Positions 1 through 8,853 are shown, counted from the stretch's first letter. The stretch: 9,390 nucleotides of DNA from an uncultured Fidelibacterota bacterium (GCA_913043185.1 CAJWMI010000064.1:1-9390); one strand, 5' to 3'. Notes: a model not told the origin generated them from the letters alone. Numbers and translations: made by a program.

Positions 1-2413
1 CAACATCTTGAGCTACGTCAACTAATCTACGAGTTAAATACCCGGCATCAGCTGTTTTTAATGCTGTATCAGCCAAACCTTTTCTAGCACCATGTGTAGA
101 TATAAAATATTCAAAAACTGATAACCCTTCTTTGAAATTAGAGGTAATTGGAGACTCAATAATTTCACCTACTCCGCCTTTCATCGATTTTTGAGGCTTG
201 GCCATCAGTCCACGCATACCAGCGAGCTGTTTTATCTGATCTTTACTACCCCTAGCGCCAGAGTCAGTCATCATAGCAAGAGCGTTAAATCCTTCATTAT
301 CTTTGTTAAGCTCGTCCTCCATTACTTGAGCAATATGATTCGTGGTATGTGTCCATACATCAATTACCTTATTATACCTTTCGCCTTCGGTTAAAACATG
401 CCTATCAAATTTTCCTTTTATATCTGCAACTTTATCATAGGCAATTGATAGAATATTATCTTTTTCGTGAGGGATTAAAACATCACTTATGGATATTGAA
501 AGACCACTATATGTTGCCATATTAAAACCTAGATCTTTTAAATCATCAAGAAAAATTACCGTCTTATAGTTACCTACGATCAAGTAACATTGGTTAACTA
601 CATTAGTCAATAACTTCTTATCAATTAAACTATTAACATATTCCATCTCATCGGGAAGTATTGAATTAAAAATTGCTCTCCCAACGGTAGTATCCTTAAT
701 CCAGCTATTTTCATGCTTTAAGTTAATTTTCGCATGAAGTCCAATCACTCTATTCTCATAAGCCATTAATACTTCATCTATAGACCCAAAAATTTTACCT
801 TCACCTAAATCACCATCTTTTAATTTTGTAAGATAATATGAACCTAGAATCATATCTTGGGATGGAACAGCTATTGGCTGGCCGTTTGCAGGATGGAGAA
901 TATTATGACTAGCAAGCATCAACATTCTTGCCTCCATTTGAGCCTCAAGAGAGAGAGGAACATGGACTGCCATTTGATCACCGTCAAAATCAGCATTAAA
1001 TGCGGAACAGACTAAAGGATGTAGTTGTATTGCCTTACCCTCAACTAAAATAGGCTGAAAAGCCTGAATTCCAAGCCGATGAAGTGTTGGCGCCCTATTC
1101 AACATAACTGGATGATCTTTTACAACATATTCTAAAACTTTATAAACAACTGGTTCACAATTCTCAATCATTAATTTCGCACTTCGAGGTGTTTGGGTAT
1201 AACCCCTATTCATTAGCTCACGAATCATATGTGGCTTAAATAATTCTAATGCCATATTTTTTGGCAAGCCACACTCCTGTAATTTTAATTGCGGACCAAC
1301 TACAATAACCGATCTTCCTGAATAGTCAACTCTTTTACCAAGCAAGTTTTGACGAAACCTTCCGGTTTTACCTCTTAACATATCAGATAACGATTTTAGA
1401 GGACGGCGGGAACCGCTCCTTATTGCTGTCTTCCTCCTACTATTATCAAAAAGCGCATCAACTGACTCCTGTAGCATTCTTTTTTCATTCCTCAGAATCA
1501 CATCAGGCGCTTTTATCTCCATAAGTTGCTTCAATCTATTATTTCTAATAATAATCCTACGATATAAATCATTAAGATCACTAGCTGCAAATCTACCGCC
1601 CTCAAGAGGGACCAACGGTCTTAATTCAGGCGGAATAACAGGCAATATGGAAACTATCATCCATTCTGGTTTATTCAACCTTTTTTTTGTGGGATCAGGT
1701 ACAAAAGAATAGGTTACTTTAAGCCGCTTTAAAGCATCAGCTCTTTTTTGCTTTGATTTTGAAGTCTTTACAATATCTTCAAGTTCCTTTTTTAGATCCA
1801 TTATGTTAATTCTAGAGAGCATTTCTTTTATTGCTTCACCACCCATAGCTGCATAAAAATATTCATCATTATCTCTTTCTTCCTCTGTAACCGCAGCATA
1901 ACCAAATTTTTCTTCTATATCCAAATACTCATCTTCTTCAATTAAATCAAAAGGTTTTAATCCACTATTAGCCGGTTCTAGAACCATATACATTTCATAG
2001 TAAATGACTCTTTCCAATTCTTTAGTGCTTCTACCTGCTAAATAACTTAGCTTGCTAGGAATTGACCTGAGATACCATATATGTACTATAGGTACAGCAA
2101 GTGTGATGTGCCCCATTCGCTCCCTACGAACTTTTTTCCTTGTTACCTCAACACCGCAGCGATCACATATTATACCTCTATATCTGATACCTTTATACTT
2201 CCCACAATGACATTCATAATCTTTAACAGGACCAAAAATCTTTTCACAAAATAGACCATCCTTTTCGGGTTTATAAGACCTATAATTGATAGTCTCAGGC
2301 TTTAATATTTCACCATATGAACGAGCTAATATTGCTTCAGGAGAAGCTAATCCTATAGTTATTGAACTATATTCTCTTGAAGTATCTAAGTTATTTGTTT
2401 GTATATAAGTCAA
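1..2413 (-). CDS. rpoC: RNA polymerase subunit beta' (RpoC), N-terminal 804 residues, cut by the window edge
   Basis: This is the catalytic largest subunit of RNA polymerase, which binds the active-site magnesium and forms the clamp, lid, zipper and bridge helix. My translation runs open from base 2413 to the window edge with no stop. The N-terminal zinc finger is visible as C68, C70, C83 and C86. [10 protein letters not shown] lies at about residues 359-368. The catalytic NADFDGDQM is at 473-481, with D475, D477 and D479 as the magnesium ligands. The F-loop region begins near S718 (SGARGS), and the fragment ends in the C-terminal part of the bridge helix ([14 protein letters not shown]). The KPQKS...GEIIE segment after the F-loop is longer than in E. 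coli and is typical of the Bacteroidota/FCB group. The trigger loop and jaw lie outside. The start is TTG: an in-frame TAA (the rpoB stop) lies just upstream, no ATG or GTG intervenes, and AAGGGG sits 7 bases before it. It follows rpoB by 18 bases. Confidence 0.98.
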   Translation of the reverse strand, partial: MTYIQTNNLDTSREYSSITIGLASPEAILARSYGEILKPETINYRSYKPEKDGLFCEKIFGPVKDYECHCGKYKGIRYRGIICDRCGVEVTRKKVRRERMGHITLAVPIVHIWYLRSIPSKLSYLAGRSTKELERVIYYEMYMVLEPANSGLKPFDLIEEDEYLDIEEKFGYAAVTEEERDNDEYFYAAMGGEAIKEMLSRINIMDLKKELEDIVKTSKSKQKRADALKRLKVTYSFVPDPTKKRLNKPEWMIVSILPVIPPELRPLVPLEGGRFAASDLNDLYRRIIIRNNRLKQLMEIKAPDVILRNEKRMLQESVDALFDNSRRKTAIRSGSRRPLKSLSDMLRGKTGRFRQNLLGKRVDYSGRSVIVVGPQLKLQECGLPKNMALELFKPHMIRELMNRGYTQTPRSAKLMIENCEPVVYKVLEYVVKDHPVMLNRAPTLHRLGIQAFQPILVEGKAIQLHPLVCSAFNADFDGDQMAVHVPLSLEAQMEARMLMLASHNILHPANGQPIAVPSQDMILGSYYLTKLKDGDLGEGKIFGSIDEVLMAYENRVIGLHAKINLKHENSWIKDTTVGRAIFNSILPDEMEYVNSLIDKKLLTNVVNQCYLIVGNYKTVIFLDDLKDLGFNMATYSGLSISISDVLIPHEKDNILSIAYDKVADIKGKFDRHVLTEGERYNKVIDVWTHTTNHIAQVMEDELNKDNEGFNALAMMTDSGARGSKDQIKQLAGMRGLMAKPQKSMKGGVGEIIESPITSNFKEGLSVFEYFISTHGARKGLADTALKTADAGYLTRRLVDVAQDV

Positions 2414-2420
2414 TTGTATT

Positions 2421-2426
2421 CCCCTT
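2421..2426 (-). promoter_or_regulatory. Ribosome binding site of rpoC (AAGGGG)
   Basis: AAGGGG on the minus strand lies 7 bases before the TTG codon at 2413-2411, inside the 18-base rpoB-rpoC gap. It decides the non-ATG start, since no ATG or GTG is available between the upstream in-frame stop and the conserved N-terminal residues. Confidence 0.7.
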
Positions 2427-2431
2427 AATAA

Positions 2432-5400
2432 TTAATCTAGTTCTACGTCAACACATAGTCCCTGAAGCTCTTTAATCATAACATTAAATGATTCAGGTGC
2501 AGAAAAATCTGGCATCTGCTCGCCCCTAACGATGGAGTTATATACTTTCGATCTCCCTTCAACATCATCAGATTTGACTGTTAATATTTCATGAAGAGTA
2601 TGTGCAGCTCCATAAGCTTGCAATGCCCATACCTCCATCTCACCAAATCTCTGGCCACCAAACTGCGCTTTTCCACCTAATGGCTGTTGTGTAATTAAAG
2701 AATATGGCCCAGTAGACCTAGCATGCATCTTATCATCTACCATATGACTTAATTTCATCATATATGCACTTCCCACTGTAACCGGGTTATCAAAGTATTC
2801 ACCAGTTCTACCATCAATTAGTTTAGCTTTTCCAGTAATTGGCAATTTAGCATTTGTTAATTCATTTATCACTTGCTCAGGAGTTGCACCATTAAAGACT
2901 GGCGTAGAATACTTTTTACCAGAATCTAAACCAACCCATCCAAGCATGGCTTCATAAAGTTGCCCTAGATTCATTCTCGAAGGAACGCCTAATGGGTTTA
3001 ATACTATATCAACAGGAGTACCATCTTCCATAAAAGGCATATCTTCTTCAGGAACAATCGTAGCAACAATCCCTTTATTACCGTGCCTACCAGCCATCTT
3101 ATCTCCAACTTGAAGTTTCCTCTTTTGAGCTACATAAACTTTTGCCATTCTTAAAATACCTGGCTGAAGTTCATCTCCAACCTTTAATTTAAACACCTGC
3201 CTTTCTAACTGCGTTTCAATACGAATCCATTCTTTTCTAAAGGATATCCATATTTTAACTATCTTGTTCCATACCCTTTTGTCTTCAACCCAAGGCACGT
3301 CTTGGGCAAATCTTTCAAGATTAAATCCAGTAAGACGTTTTGTAGTTAGCTTGGTAGATTTTTTTATTAATGTTCGATTACTTGAAATACTTCTGATACC
3401 ATTTGATATCTGATTTTTAAGCAATGACATTAGTCTTTCATCACGAGAAATTTTTAACTTCTTCTTATTATCTGATGCGTTTTTCTGATATGCTAAAATT
3501 TGTTCTCTTTCTTCAACCTTCGTTCGTTTTGCTTGTTTCTCAAATAATTTTGTTTTAATCACACAACCTTTAATCCCAGGTTCTGCTCGCTTAGATGCAT
3601 CTTTTACCTCTCCAGCTTTTTCACCAAAGATAGCCCTCAATAGCTTTTCTTCTGGGGTAGGATCAGACTCTCCTTTCGGAGTAACTTTACCAATCAGGAT
3701 ATCACCTTCTCTTACTCTCGCTCCCTCTCTTACAATTCCCTCTTCATCTAAGTCTTTTGTTGCATCTTCACTTACATTAGGTATTTCAGGCGTCAACTCT
3801 TCTTGTCCTCTTTTAGTATCACGAACTTCAACTTCTATTTCGTTACAATGAACTGAGCTAAAAGTATCATCCTTTACTAATCTCTCACTAACAACTATAG
3901 CATCTTCAAAATTATACCCTCTCCATGGCATATATGCCACTCGTATATTTGCACCTAGTGCTAACTCACCAGAATCTGTAGCTGCACCATCAGCAATAAC
4001 ATCACCCGCTTCAACCCTTTGTCCCTCAAAAACTAATGGTCTCTGATTATGAACGGTATTTTGATTAGTTCTAAAATATTTTTTTAGTTTTATTTCAACT
4101 ATTGATTCACCTTCAAATAGCATTAAACTATCTTGAATGTCTTTCCTTTTAATTCGTATCATTTCAGAGTCTACATAAACAACCCTACCAGCAACTGGTG
4201 TTACAATACACGATCTAGAGTCTATTGCAACTTTCGCCTCTATCCCCGTACCAACTATTGGAGATTCTGGATACATCAATGGAACAGCTTGCCTTTGCAT
4301 ATTTGAACCCATTAACGCGCGATTAGCATCATCATGTTCTAAAAATGGAATTAATGCAGCAGCAACACTTAAAATTTGGTTTGGCGATACTTCAACATAA
4401 TCTACACTTTCAGGACCAACAATTGGAAAATCTCCCTTTACTCGAGTTCTAATATGTTTTTCTACTATGTTTTTATGTTTATCTAATTCAGTATTTGCTT
4501 GTGCAACCATTACTCTATCTTCATCATCAGCAGAAAGATATTTAATATTGTCAGTTACTACAGAGTGACCATTTTTTTTATTCACCTTACGGTAGGGAGA
4601 TTCGATAAATCCATGATCATTAACTTCTGCAAACATTGCAAGTGAAGAAATAAGTCCAATATTTGGGCCTTCGGGCGTTTCTATTGGACAAAGTCTTCCA
4701 TAATGAGTATAATGAACATCTCTAACTTCAAACCCCGCTCTTTCTCTAGTTAAACCACCTGGACCAAGAGCAGAAATTCTTCTTTTATGGGTAATTTCAG
4801 CCAGCGGATTTGTCTGATCACCAAACTGCGAAAGTTGAGATGTACCAAAAAAAGTATTTATAACAGTGGTAACAACACGAGAATTGATTAAATCTTGAGG
4901 AGTAATACTCTCAGACTCTCTCAAGTTCATTCTTTCATGAATAGTTCTTATCATTCTACTTAATGCAATACTAAATTGATTAGTTAATTGCTCACCAACT
5001 GTTTTGACCCTTCTATTCCCAAGATGATCAATATCATCAACCCCTCGATCACCTTTTCTCATTTCAATTAATACTTTTAATACCTGAATAATATCATCCA
5101 TAGTGAGGACAGTATCTTCCACTGGAATATCTAAATTAAACTGCTGGTTTAATCTATACCTACCTACTTCACCAAGATCATATTTTTTAGGACTAAAAAA
5201 GATTCTCTCAATAAATTTTTGCGCTGTTTCTAAGTTAGGAGGCTCACTTGTCCTCAATAGCTGATAAACAACTTTGAGCGCTTTTTCAGTGTCTCTAGTC
5301 GGATCTTTTCCAATTGTGTTGAGTATCAACATAGATGAAAAATCTTTATTACCATCAATAATATTAATTTCACGCACATTATTTTCCTGAAGACTTTCAA

Positions 5401-6208
5401 TTATCTCATTAGTTAATTCAATACCTCCCTCATAAAATATTTCTCCCGTCTTAGTATCTATAACATCCTCTGTAAGCGTTGCACCAATGTATTTTAGAAT
5501 ATTTTTATCCTTAACATCTAAAGTCAAAAGATTACCAAATGCTTTACAGATGTCACTGTTTGTTGAATACCCTAGGGCGCGCAATAACATAGTCACTGGA
5601 AATTTCCTTCTCCTATCTATAATAACAAAAAGGCAATCATTAATATCGGTAGTAAAATCTACCCACGATCCTCTGGCAGGAATTATCCTAGCCTGAAAGA
5701 GTTTTGTTCCGTTTGGGTGAGTGGACTCATCAAAAAACACGCCCGGTGAACGCTGTAGTTGTGAAACGATTACCCGTTCAGCGCCGTTAATGATAAATGT
5801 ACCTTTTTCAGTCATATATGGAATATTCCCGAAATAAACATCTTGCTCAATACTCTGAGCATATTCGCTTTTGTTATTTTCATCAGTAATATGTAATGAA
5901 AGTTTCACTCTAAGAGGAGATGAAAATGTTACGCCTCTATCTATACATTCATCTGCAGTATATTTAGGCTGTCCCAAATAATAAGAGTTAAATTCAAGAA
6001 TATAATTTTTATGATTATCCTCGATTGGAAAGACATTATTTAAAACGCCTTCTAGCCCAAAGTCTCCTCTTGCTTCTGGGGCTTCAAACTCTTGCAAAAA
6101 CTGCTGGTACGCTGTGGTCTGAATAGCCAAGAGGTCAGGAACCTCGAGCAACTCCTCAATATGAGAAAAAGTGATTCTGTTGTTTTTTGAAATTTCTTTT
6201 GCTTCCAA
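2432..6208 (-). CDS. rpoB: RNA polymerase subunit beta (RpoB), complete, 1258 aa
   Basis: This is the second-largest RNA polymerase subunit, pairing with beta' to form the active centre and carrying the rifampicin pocket. Landmarks in order: PYMTEKGTFIINGAERVIVSQ in the N-terminal lobe; the rifampicin region QLSQFGDQTNPLAEITHKRR starting at residue 458; PIETPEGPN at 508-516; a glutamine/lysine-rich, basic insertion at about 890-1008; the conserved KRKLQVGDKMAGRHGNKG, where K1029 and K1037 match E. coli K1065 and K1073; and near the C-terminus GGKAQFGGQRFGEMEVWALQ, which contacts beta'. Length and insertion pattern fit Bacteroidota/FCB proteins. The drug-contact positions D464, H474, R477 and S479 (E. 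coli 516, 526, 529, 531) are wild type, while E. coli M515 is replaced by G463. The start is TTG: the preceding in-frame codon is TAA, and GGAGG lies 5 bases upstream. The gap to rplL is 46 bases and to rpoC 18 bases. Confidence 0.99.
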   Translation of the reverse strand: MEAKEISKNNRITFSHIEELLEVPDLLAIQTTAYQQFLQEFEAPEARGDFGLEGVLNNVFPIEDNHKNYILEFNSYYLGQPKYTADECIDRGVTFSSPLRVKLSLHITDENNKSEYAQSIEQDVYFGNIPYMTEKGTFIINGAERVIVSQLQRSPGVFFDESTHPNGTKLFQARIIPARGSWVDFTTDINDCLFVIIDRRRKFPVTMLLRALGYSTNSDICKAFGNLLTLDVKDKNILKYIGATLTEDVIDTKTGEIFYEGGIELTNEIIESLQENNVREINIIDGNKDFSSMLILNTIGKDPTRDTEKALKVVYQLLRTSEPPNLETAQKFIERIFFSPKKYDLGEVGRYRLNQQFNLDIPVEDTVLTMDDIIQVLKVLIEMRKGDRGVDDIDHLGNRRVKTVGEQLTNQFSIALSRMIRTIHERMNLRESESITPQDLINSRVVTTVINTFFGTSQLSQFGDQTNPLAEITHKRRISALGPGGLTRERAGFEVRDVHYTHYGRLCPIETPEGPNIGLISSLAMFAEVNDHGFIESPYRKVNKKNGHSVVTDNIKYLSADDEDRVMVAQANTELDKHKNIVEKHIRTRVKGDFPIVGPESVDYVEVSPNQILSVAAALIPFLEHDDANRALMGSNMQRQAVPLMYPESPIVGTGIEAKVAIDSRSCIVTPVAGRVVYVDSEMIRIKRKDIQDSLMLFEGESIVEIKLKKYFRTNQNTVHNQRPLVFEGQRVEAGDVIADGAATDSGELALGANIRVAYMPWRGYNFEDAIVVSERLVKDDTFSSVHCNEIEVEVRDTKRGQEELTPEIPNVSEDATKDLDEEGIVREGARVREGDILIGKVTPKGESDPTPEEKLLRAIFGEKAGEVKDASKRAEPGIKGCVIKTKLFEKQAKRTKVEEREQILAYQKNASDNKKKLKISRDERLMSLLKNQISNGIRSISSNRTLIKKSTKLTTKRLTGFNLERFAQDVPWVEDKRVWNKIVKIWISFRKEWIRIETQLERQVFKLKVGDELQPGILRMAKVYVAQKRKLQVGDKMAGRHGNKGIVATIVPEEDMPFMEDGTPVDIVLNPLGVPSRMNLGQLYEAMLGWVGLDSGKKYSTPVFNGATPEQVINELTNAKLPITGKAKLIDGRTGEYFDNPVTVGSAYMMKLSHMVDDKMHARSTGPYSLITQQPLGGKAQFGGQRFGEMEVWALQAYGAAHTLHEILTVKSDDVEGRSKVYNSIVRGEQMPDFSAPESFNVMIKELQGLCVDVELD

Positions 6209-6210
6209 TT

Positions 6211-6223
6211 AAACCTCCGGTTT
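6211..6223 (-). promoter_or_regulatory. rpoB ribosome binding site within a possible small hairpin
   Basis: On the minus strand, AAACC (6223-6219) can pair with GGTTT (6215-6211) around a three-base GGA loop. The Shine-Dalgarno GGAGG (6218-6214) supplies the whole loop and two stem bases. It lies 5 bases before the TTG start. The pairing is seen directly; a regulatory effect is inference, and a 5-bp stem with a 3-base loop is marginal in stability. Confidence 0.45.
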
Positions 6224-6254
6224 TATATAAATATAAATAATCTTTTTTAGGCTA

Positions 6255-6632
6255 CTATTTTAATTCTACATCAGCACCAGCCTCTTCAAGTTGTGCCTTT
6301 ATTTCATTAGCCTCTGACTCCGGCACTCCTTCCTTAATAGCTTTTGGAGCAGAATCAACAAGCTCTTTAGCCTCTTTTAGGCCTAAATCAGTTATAGCCC
6401 TTACAGCCTTAATAACATTTATTTTCTGCTGACCAGCAGCAGTTAGGACAACATCGAACTCTGATTTAGCTTCAGCCGCACCATCATCACCGGCCGCAGG
6501 CGCAGCAGCAACAGCAACAGGCGCTGATGCAGAAACACCAAATTTTTCTTCTATCTCGCTTATTAACTCAGAAACCTCCATCATATTTGCTTTTTCTAAA
6601 TATGCTATAACATCTTCTTTTTTGACTGCCAT
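6255..6632 (-). CDS. rplL: Ribosomal protein L7/L12 (bL12), 125 aa
   Basis: This is the mobile stalk protein of the large subunit; dimers bind L10 and recruit EF-Tu, EF-G and other GTPases to the ribosome. The N-terminal dimerisation domain occupies about residues 1-34. An alanine/proline/glycine-rich hinge follows at about 35-57. The globular C-terminal domain runs from about 58 to 125 and includes the factor-binding segment [20 protein letters not shown]. The length is normal for the family. The ATG start has a strong AAGGAG 8 bases upstream, fitting the need for several L12 copies per ribosome. It follows rplJ by 23 bases. It ends in TAG followed at once by a second in-frame TAG. Confidence 0.99.
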   Translation of the reverse strand: MAVKKEDVIAYLEKANMMEVSELISEIEEKFGVSASAPVAVAAAPAAGDDGAAEAKSEFDVVLTAAGQQKINVIKAVRAITDLGLKEAKELVDSAPKAIKEGVPESEANEIKAQLEEAGADVELK

Positions 6633-6640
6633 TTTAAGAA

Positions 6641-6646
6641 CTCCTT
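6641..6646 (-). promoter_or_regulatory. Strong ribosome binding site of rplL (AAGGAG)
   Basis: AAGGAG lies 8 bases before the rplL ATG, in the 23-base gap after rplJ. It is, with that of rpoB, the clearest Shine-Dalgarno in the window, whereas rpmG, secE, nusG and rplJ show weak or no match. This fits a higher synthesis rate for L12 than for its operon neighbours. Confidence 0.7.
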
Positions 6647-6655
6647 ATTTTAATT

Positions 6656-7174
6656 TTAACTAGACTTATTTTCTTTTATATTATTTAACAGGTTAACAAA
6701 ATTGGCCACTGGCGACTTAAGCATAGTCGCAAGATTTTGCATTGGGCTTTTTATCATCATTGCAAATATTGTAAGTGACTCCTCCTTACTAGGTAAATCT
6801 GCTATTTTCGTAAACTCTTCCCCTGCTATGTAGTCACCTTCGAATAAAATTCCTTTAACAGTAGGAAGATTATATTTTTTACTAAAATCTTTAATTACCT
6901 TAGCCGCCGCCACAGGCTCATCATAAGAAACTGCTATGGCTGTGGAACCAGTAAATAAATCATTTGATAAAGAAATTTTATTATTTTCTGATGCAATTTT
7001 TAATAAAGTATTTTTCACAACTAAATATTCTACATCATTCGCATAAAATTCTTTTCTTAATTTTGTAATATCAGAAACATTCAGACCAAGATAATCGGTG
7101 AAATATATTGATTTTGCGCTAGACATTTTTTCAGTTAATCTTTCTACACTTTTTATATTTTTATCATTAGGCAT
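6656..7174 (-). CDS. rplJ: Ribosomal protein L10 (uL10), 172 aa
   Basis: L10 anchors the L7/L12 dimers to 23S rRNA at the base of the stalk, and in E. coli also represses its own mRNA. The rRNA-binding N-terminal domain shows the family pattern LTEKMSSAKSIYFTDYLGL, then LRKEF and YLVVKNTLLKIA. The C-terminal part (SPMQNLATMLKSPVANFVNL and on) is the helix that holds L12 dimers. I chose the ATG at 7174. The open frame extends five codons further to a TTG at 7189, which would overlap rplA by 8 bases, but the ATG start gives MPNDKNIKSVERLTEK, which lines up in length with the usual L10 N-terminus (Met about 14 residues before the LT pair). Neither start has a good Shine-Dalgarno. With the ATG, the gap after rplA is 7 bases, so coupling to rplA translation is likely. 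Confidence 0.96.
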   Translation of the reverse strand: MPNDKNIKSVERLTEKMSSAKSIYFTDYLGLNVSDITKLRKEFYANDVEYLVVKNTLLKIASENNKISLSNDLFTGSTAIAVSYDEPVAAAKVIKDFSKKYNLPTVKGILFEGDYIAGEEFTKIADLPSKEESLTIFAMMIKSPMQNLATMLKSPVANFVNLLNNIKENKSS

Positions 7175-7181
7175 AACAAAA

Positions 7182-7874
7182 CTATCCAATCGAATTAATA
7201 TTAATCTTTACACCAGGGCCCATAGTAGATGATAATGATATTTTCTCCATAAACTGTCCTTTCACCGATGGTGGCCTAGCTTTAGCCAAGGTATTATAGA
7301 TGGTTAAAATATTTTCTACTAGCGCGTTTTGCTTAAAAGAAACTTTTCCGCATGTGGCATGAACAATGCCGGTTTTTTCAACTCTAAGCTCAACCATACC
7401 AGCCTTGAGATTTGAAACCGCTTTGGCAACATCCATAGTAACAGTTCCACTTTTTGGGTTAGGCATAAGGCCCTTTGGTCCTAATATTTTTCCAAGCTTG
7501 CCAAGCTCAGGCATCATATCAGGAGTAGCCACAATCTTATCAACATCCACCCAACCAGCTTTAATTTTATCAAGATAATCTTTATTACCACAGAAATCAG
7601 CACCCGCATCTAAGGCCTCTTGAACCTTAGGCCCTTGAGCTAATACCAACACAACAACTTCCTTTCCTGTACCGTTTGGCAAAGAAGTACTTATCCTAAT
7701 ATTTTCTTCAGCATGCCTAGGGTCCACATTAAGACCTATAGCTAAATCCACAGTCTCATCAAAATTTGCAGATGCAGCATCCTTAACTATTTCGACAGCC
7801 CTGCCTAAATCATAGTATGTTTCTTTATGATATATTTCATCAACCATTTTTTGATTATTTTTTGACACTTTCAT
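7182..7874 (-). CDS. rplA: Ribosomal protein L1 (uL1), 230 aa
   Basis: L1 binds the L1 stalk of 23S rRNA and assists release of the E-site tRNA; in many bacteria it also represses the rplK-rplA mRNA. The family signature LGKILGPKGLMPNPKSGT is at residues 127-144. FDETVDLAIGLNVDPRHAEE (38-57) belongs to the RNA-binding domain I, and LSSTMGPGVKI (214-224) closes that domain at the C-terminus. The length is normal. The ATG shares its A with the last base of the rplK stop (TAATG), a classic arrangement for re-initiation by the same ribosomes. A weak purine stretch (GGCGGG) precedes the start inside rplK. Stop codon TAG. Confidence 0.99.
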   Translation of the reverse strand: MKVSKNNQKMVDEIYHKETYYDLGRAVEIVKDAASANFDETVDLAIGLNVDPRHAEENIRISTSLPNGTGKEVVVLVLAQGPKVQEALDAGADFCGNKDYLDKIKAGWVDVDKIVATPDMMPELGKLGKILGPKGLMPNPKSGTVTMDVAKAVSNLKAGMVELRVEKTGIVHATCGKVSFKQNALVENILTIYNTLAKARPPSVKGQFMEKISLSSTMGPGVKININSIG

Positions 7875-8299
7875 TAACCCGCCACTTCAATGCCCATAGA
7901 TTTAGCTGTACCTCTAATCATTTCTTTGGCCTGATCAACTGTATTTGCATTTAAATCCGACATCTTTATCTCAGCTATTTTCTCTAGATCAGATTCTTTT
8001 ATTACTCCAACTTTCTCTTTATTGGGCTCCCCCGAACCTTTTTGAATATTTGCAGACTTCAATATTAACCTTGAGGCTGGTGGAGTTTTGGTTATAAAAG
8101 TAAAACTTCTATCAGCATATACGGTAATTTCCACTGGAATAATATCTCCCATCTTATCCTGCGTTTTTGCATTAAATGCCTTACAAAAATCCATAATATT
8201 CACACCCTGCTGACCTAAAGCAGGTCCAACAGGAGGCGCTGGGTTTGCTTGCCCAGCTGGAATTTGCAGTTTTATAAATCCTATTATTTTTTTAGCCAT
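7874..8299 (-). CDS. rplK: Ribosomal protein L11 (uL11), 141 aa
   Basis: L11 binds the GTPase-associated region of 23S rRNA at the stalk base, takes part in factor binding, and is the site of thiostrepton action with the rRNA. The N-terminal domain contains the proline-rich switch helix [18 protein letters not shown] (residues 13-30), which contacts the antibiotic in the family. The segment around 69-76 (ITKTPPAS) links to the rRNA-binding C-terminal domain, which ends in the conserved [14 protein letters not shown]. Length 141 is standard. The ATG start has a short AAGG 6 bases upstream. The gap after nusG is only 15 bases, and the stop overlaps the rplA start as TAATG. Confidence 0.99.
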   Translation of the reverse strand: MAKKIIGFIKLQIPAGQANPAPPVGPALGQQGVNIMDFCKAFNAKTQDKMGDIIPVEITVYADRSFTFITKTPPASRLILKSANIQKGSGEPNKEKVGVIKESDLEKIAEIKMSDLNANTVDQAKEMIRGTAKSMGIEVAG

Positions 8300-8314
8300 A
8301 AATAACCTTAACCA

Positions 8315-8848
8315 CTAACGTTCAAGCGCTACCTGCAGATAGTCAAGTTCAACAGGCGTAGATCTTCCAAATATACTTACTGAGACCTTCAATTTTTGTT
8401 TTTCATGATTAACTTCCTGAACTACTCCAGAAAAATCTATAAAAGGTCCATCTTTTACATTAACTGAATCACCAACCTTAAAGGGCGCAGCTTCTGTAAC
8501 TTTTATTGGTCCATCGCCACCATCATGATCGCCTAGAAATCTTTTTATTTCTATAGGCTTAAGCGCCTCTGGCTTACCCTTTGAGCCAACAAAACTAATT
8601 ACACCATTAACATTCTCAACAACGTATTTTGTTTCTTTATTCATATCCAGATGAATTAATAGATATCCAGGGAAAAAAACTTTTTCCTTAATTTTCTTTT
8701 TACCATCTCGCATCTCTAATACGTTTTCCGTTGGAACCAATATATTTTCAACATAATGGTCTAGTTTCGCTTTGTTAATCTCAAAAAGAACATTATCCTT
8801 AACTTTCTTTTCCTTTCCAGAGATGACTCTTAACGTATACCAATTCAT
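8315..8848 (-). CDS. nusG: Transcription elongation/termination factor NusG, 177 aa
   Basis: NusG binds the beta' clamp helices of RNA polymerase, modulates pausing, and links transcription to Rho or to the leading ribosome. The NGN domain fills about residues 1-105, beginning MNWYTLRVISGKEKKV and containing FFPGYLLI (58-65). A short acidic/glycine linker (GDHDGGDGP, 106-114) follows. The KOW domain starts near 125 (VGDSVNVKDGPFIDFSGVV) and reaches the C-terminus. There is no extra domain like those in some actinobacterial or thermophile NusG proteins. The ATG lies 5 bases after the secE stop with no Shine-Dalgarno, so translation probably depends on secE. The stop is TAG. Its target, the beta' clamp, is encoded downstream in the same block. 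Confidence 0.98.
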   Translation of the reverse strand: MNWYTLRVISGKEKKVKDNVLFEINKAKLDHYVENILVPTENVLEMRDGKKKIKEKVFFPGYLLIHLDMNKETKYVVENVNGVISFVGSKGKPEALKPIEIKRFLGDHDGGDGPIKVTEAAPFKVGDSVNVKDGPFIDFSGVVQEVNHEKQKLKVSVSIFGRSTPVELDYLQVALER

Positions 8849-8853
8849 ATCAA

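Noticed and set aside
191..394. 67-codon plus-strand open frame
   Set aside because: It lies wholly antisense to conserved rpoC sequence (F-loop region), has no recognisable domain or ribosome binding site, and is best read as a shadow of rpoC.
1..2413. Frameshift or pseudogene in rpoC
   Set aside because: The reading frame at the TTG start, at the conserved DYSGR and NADFDGD motifs and at the window edge is the same, with no stop found; it is merely cut by the edge.
5487..5696. 69-codon plus-strand open frame
   Set aside because: It is antisense to conserved rpoB N-terminal lobe sequence, with no family resemblance; a shadow frame.
6220..6245. TATATAA-like -10 element ahead of rpoB, as an internal promoter
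   Set aside because: The gap is AT-only, so such matches are expected by chance, and no convincing -35 element lies at the right distance.
7366..7578. 70-codon plus-strand open frame
   Set aside because: It is antisense to the L1 signature region; the apparent hydrophobic protein results from the complementary strand of rplA.
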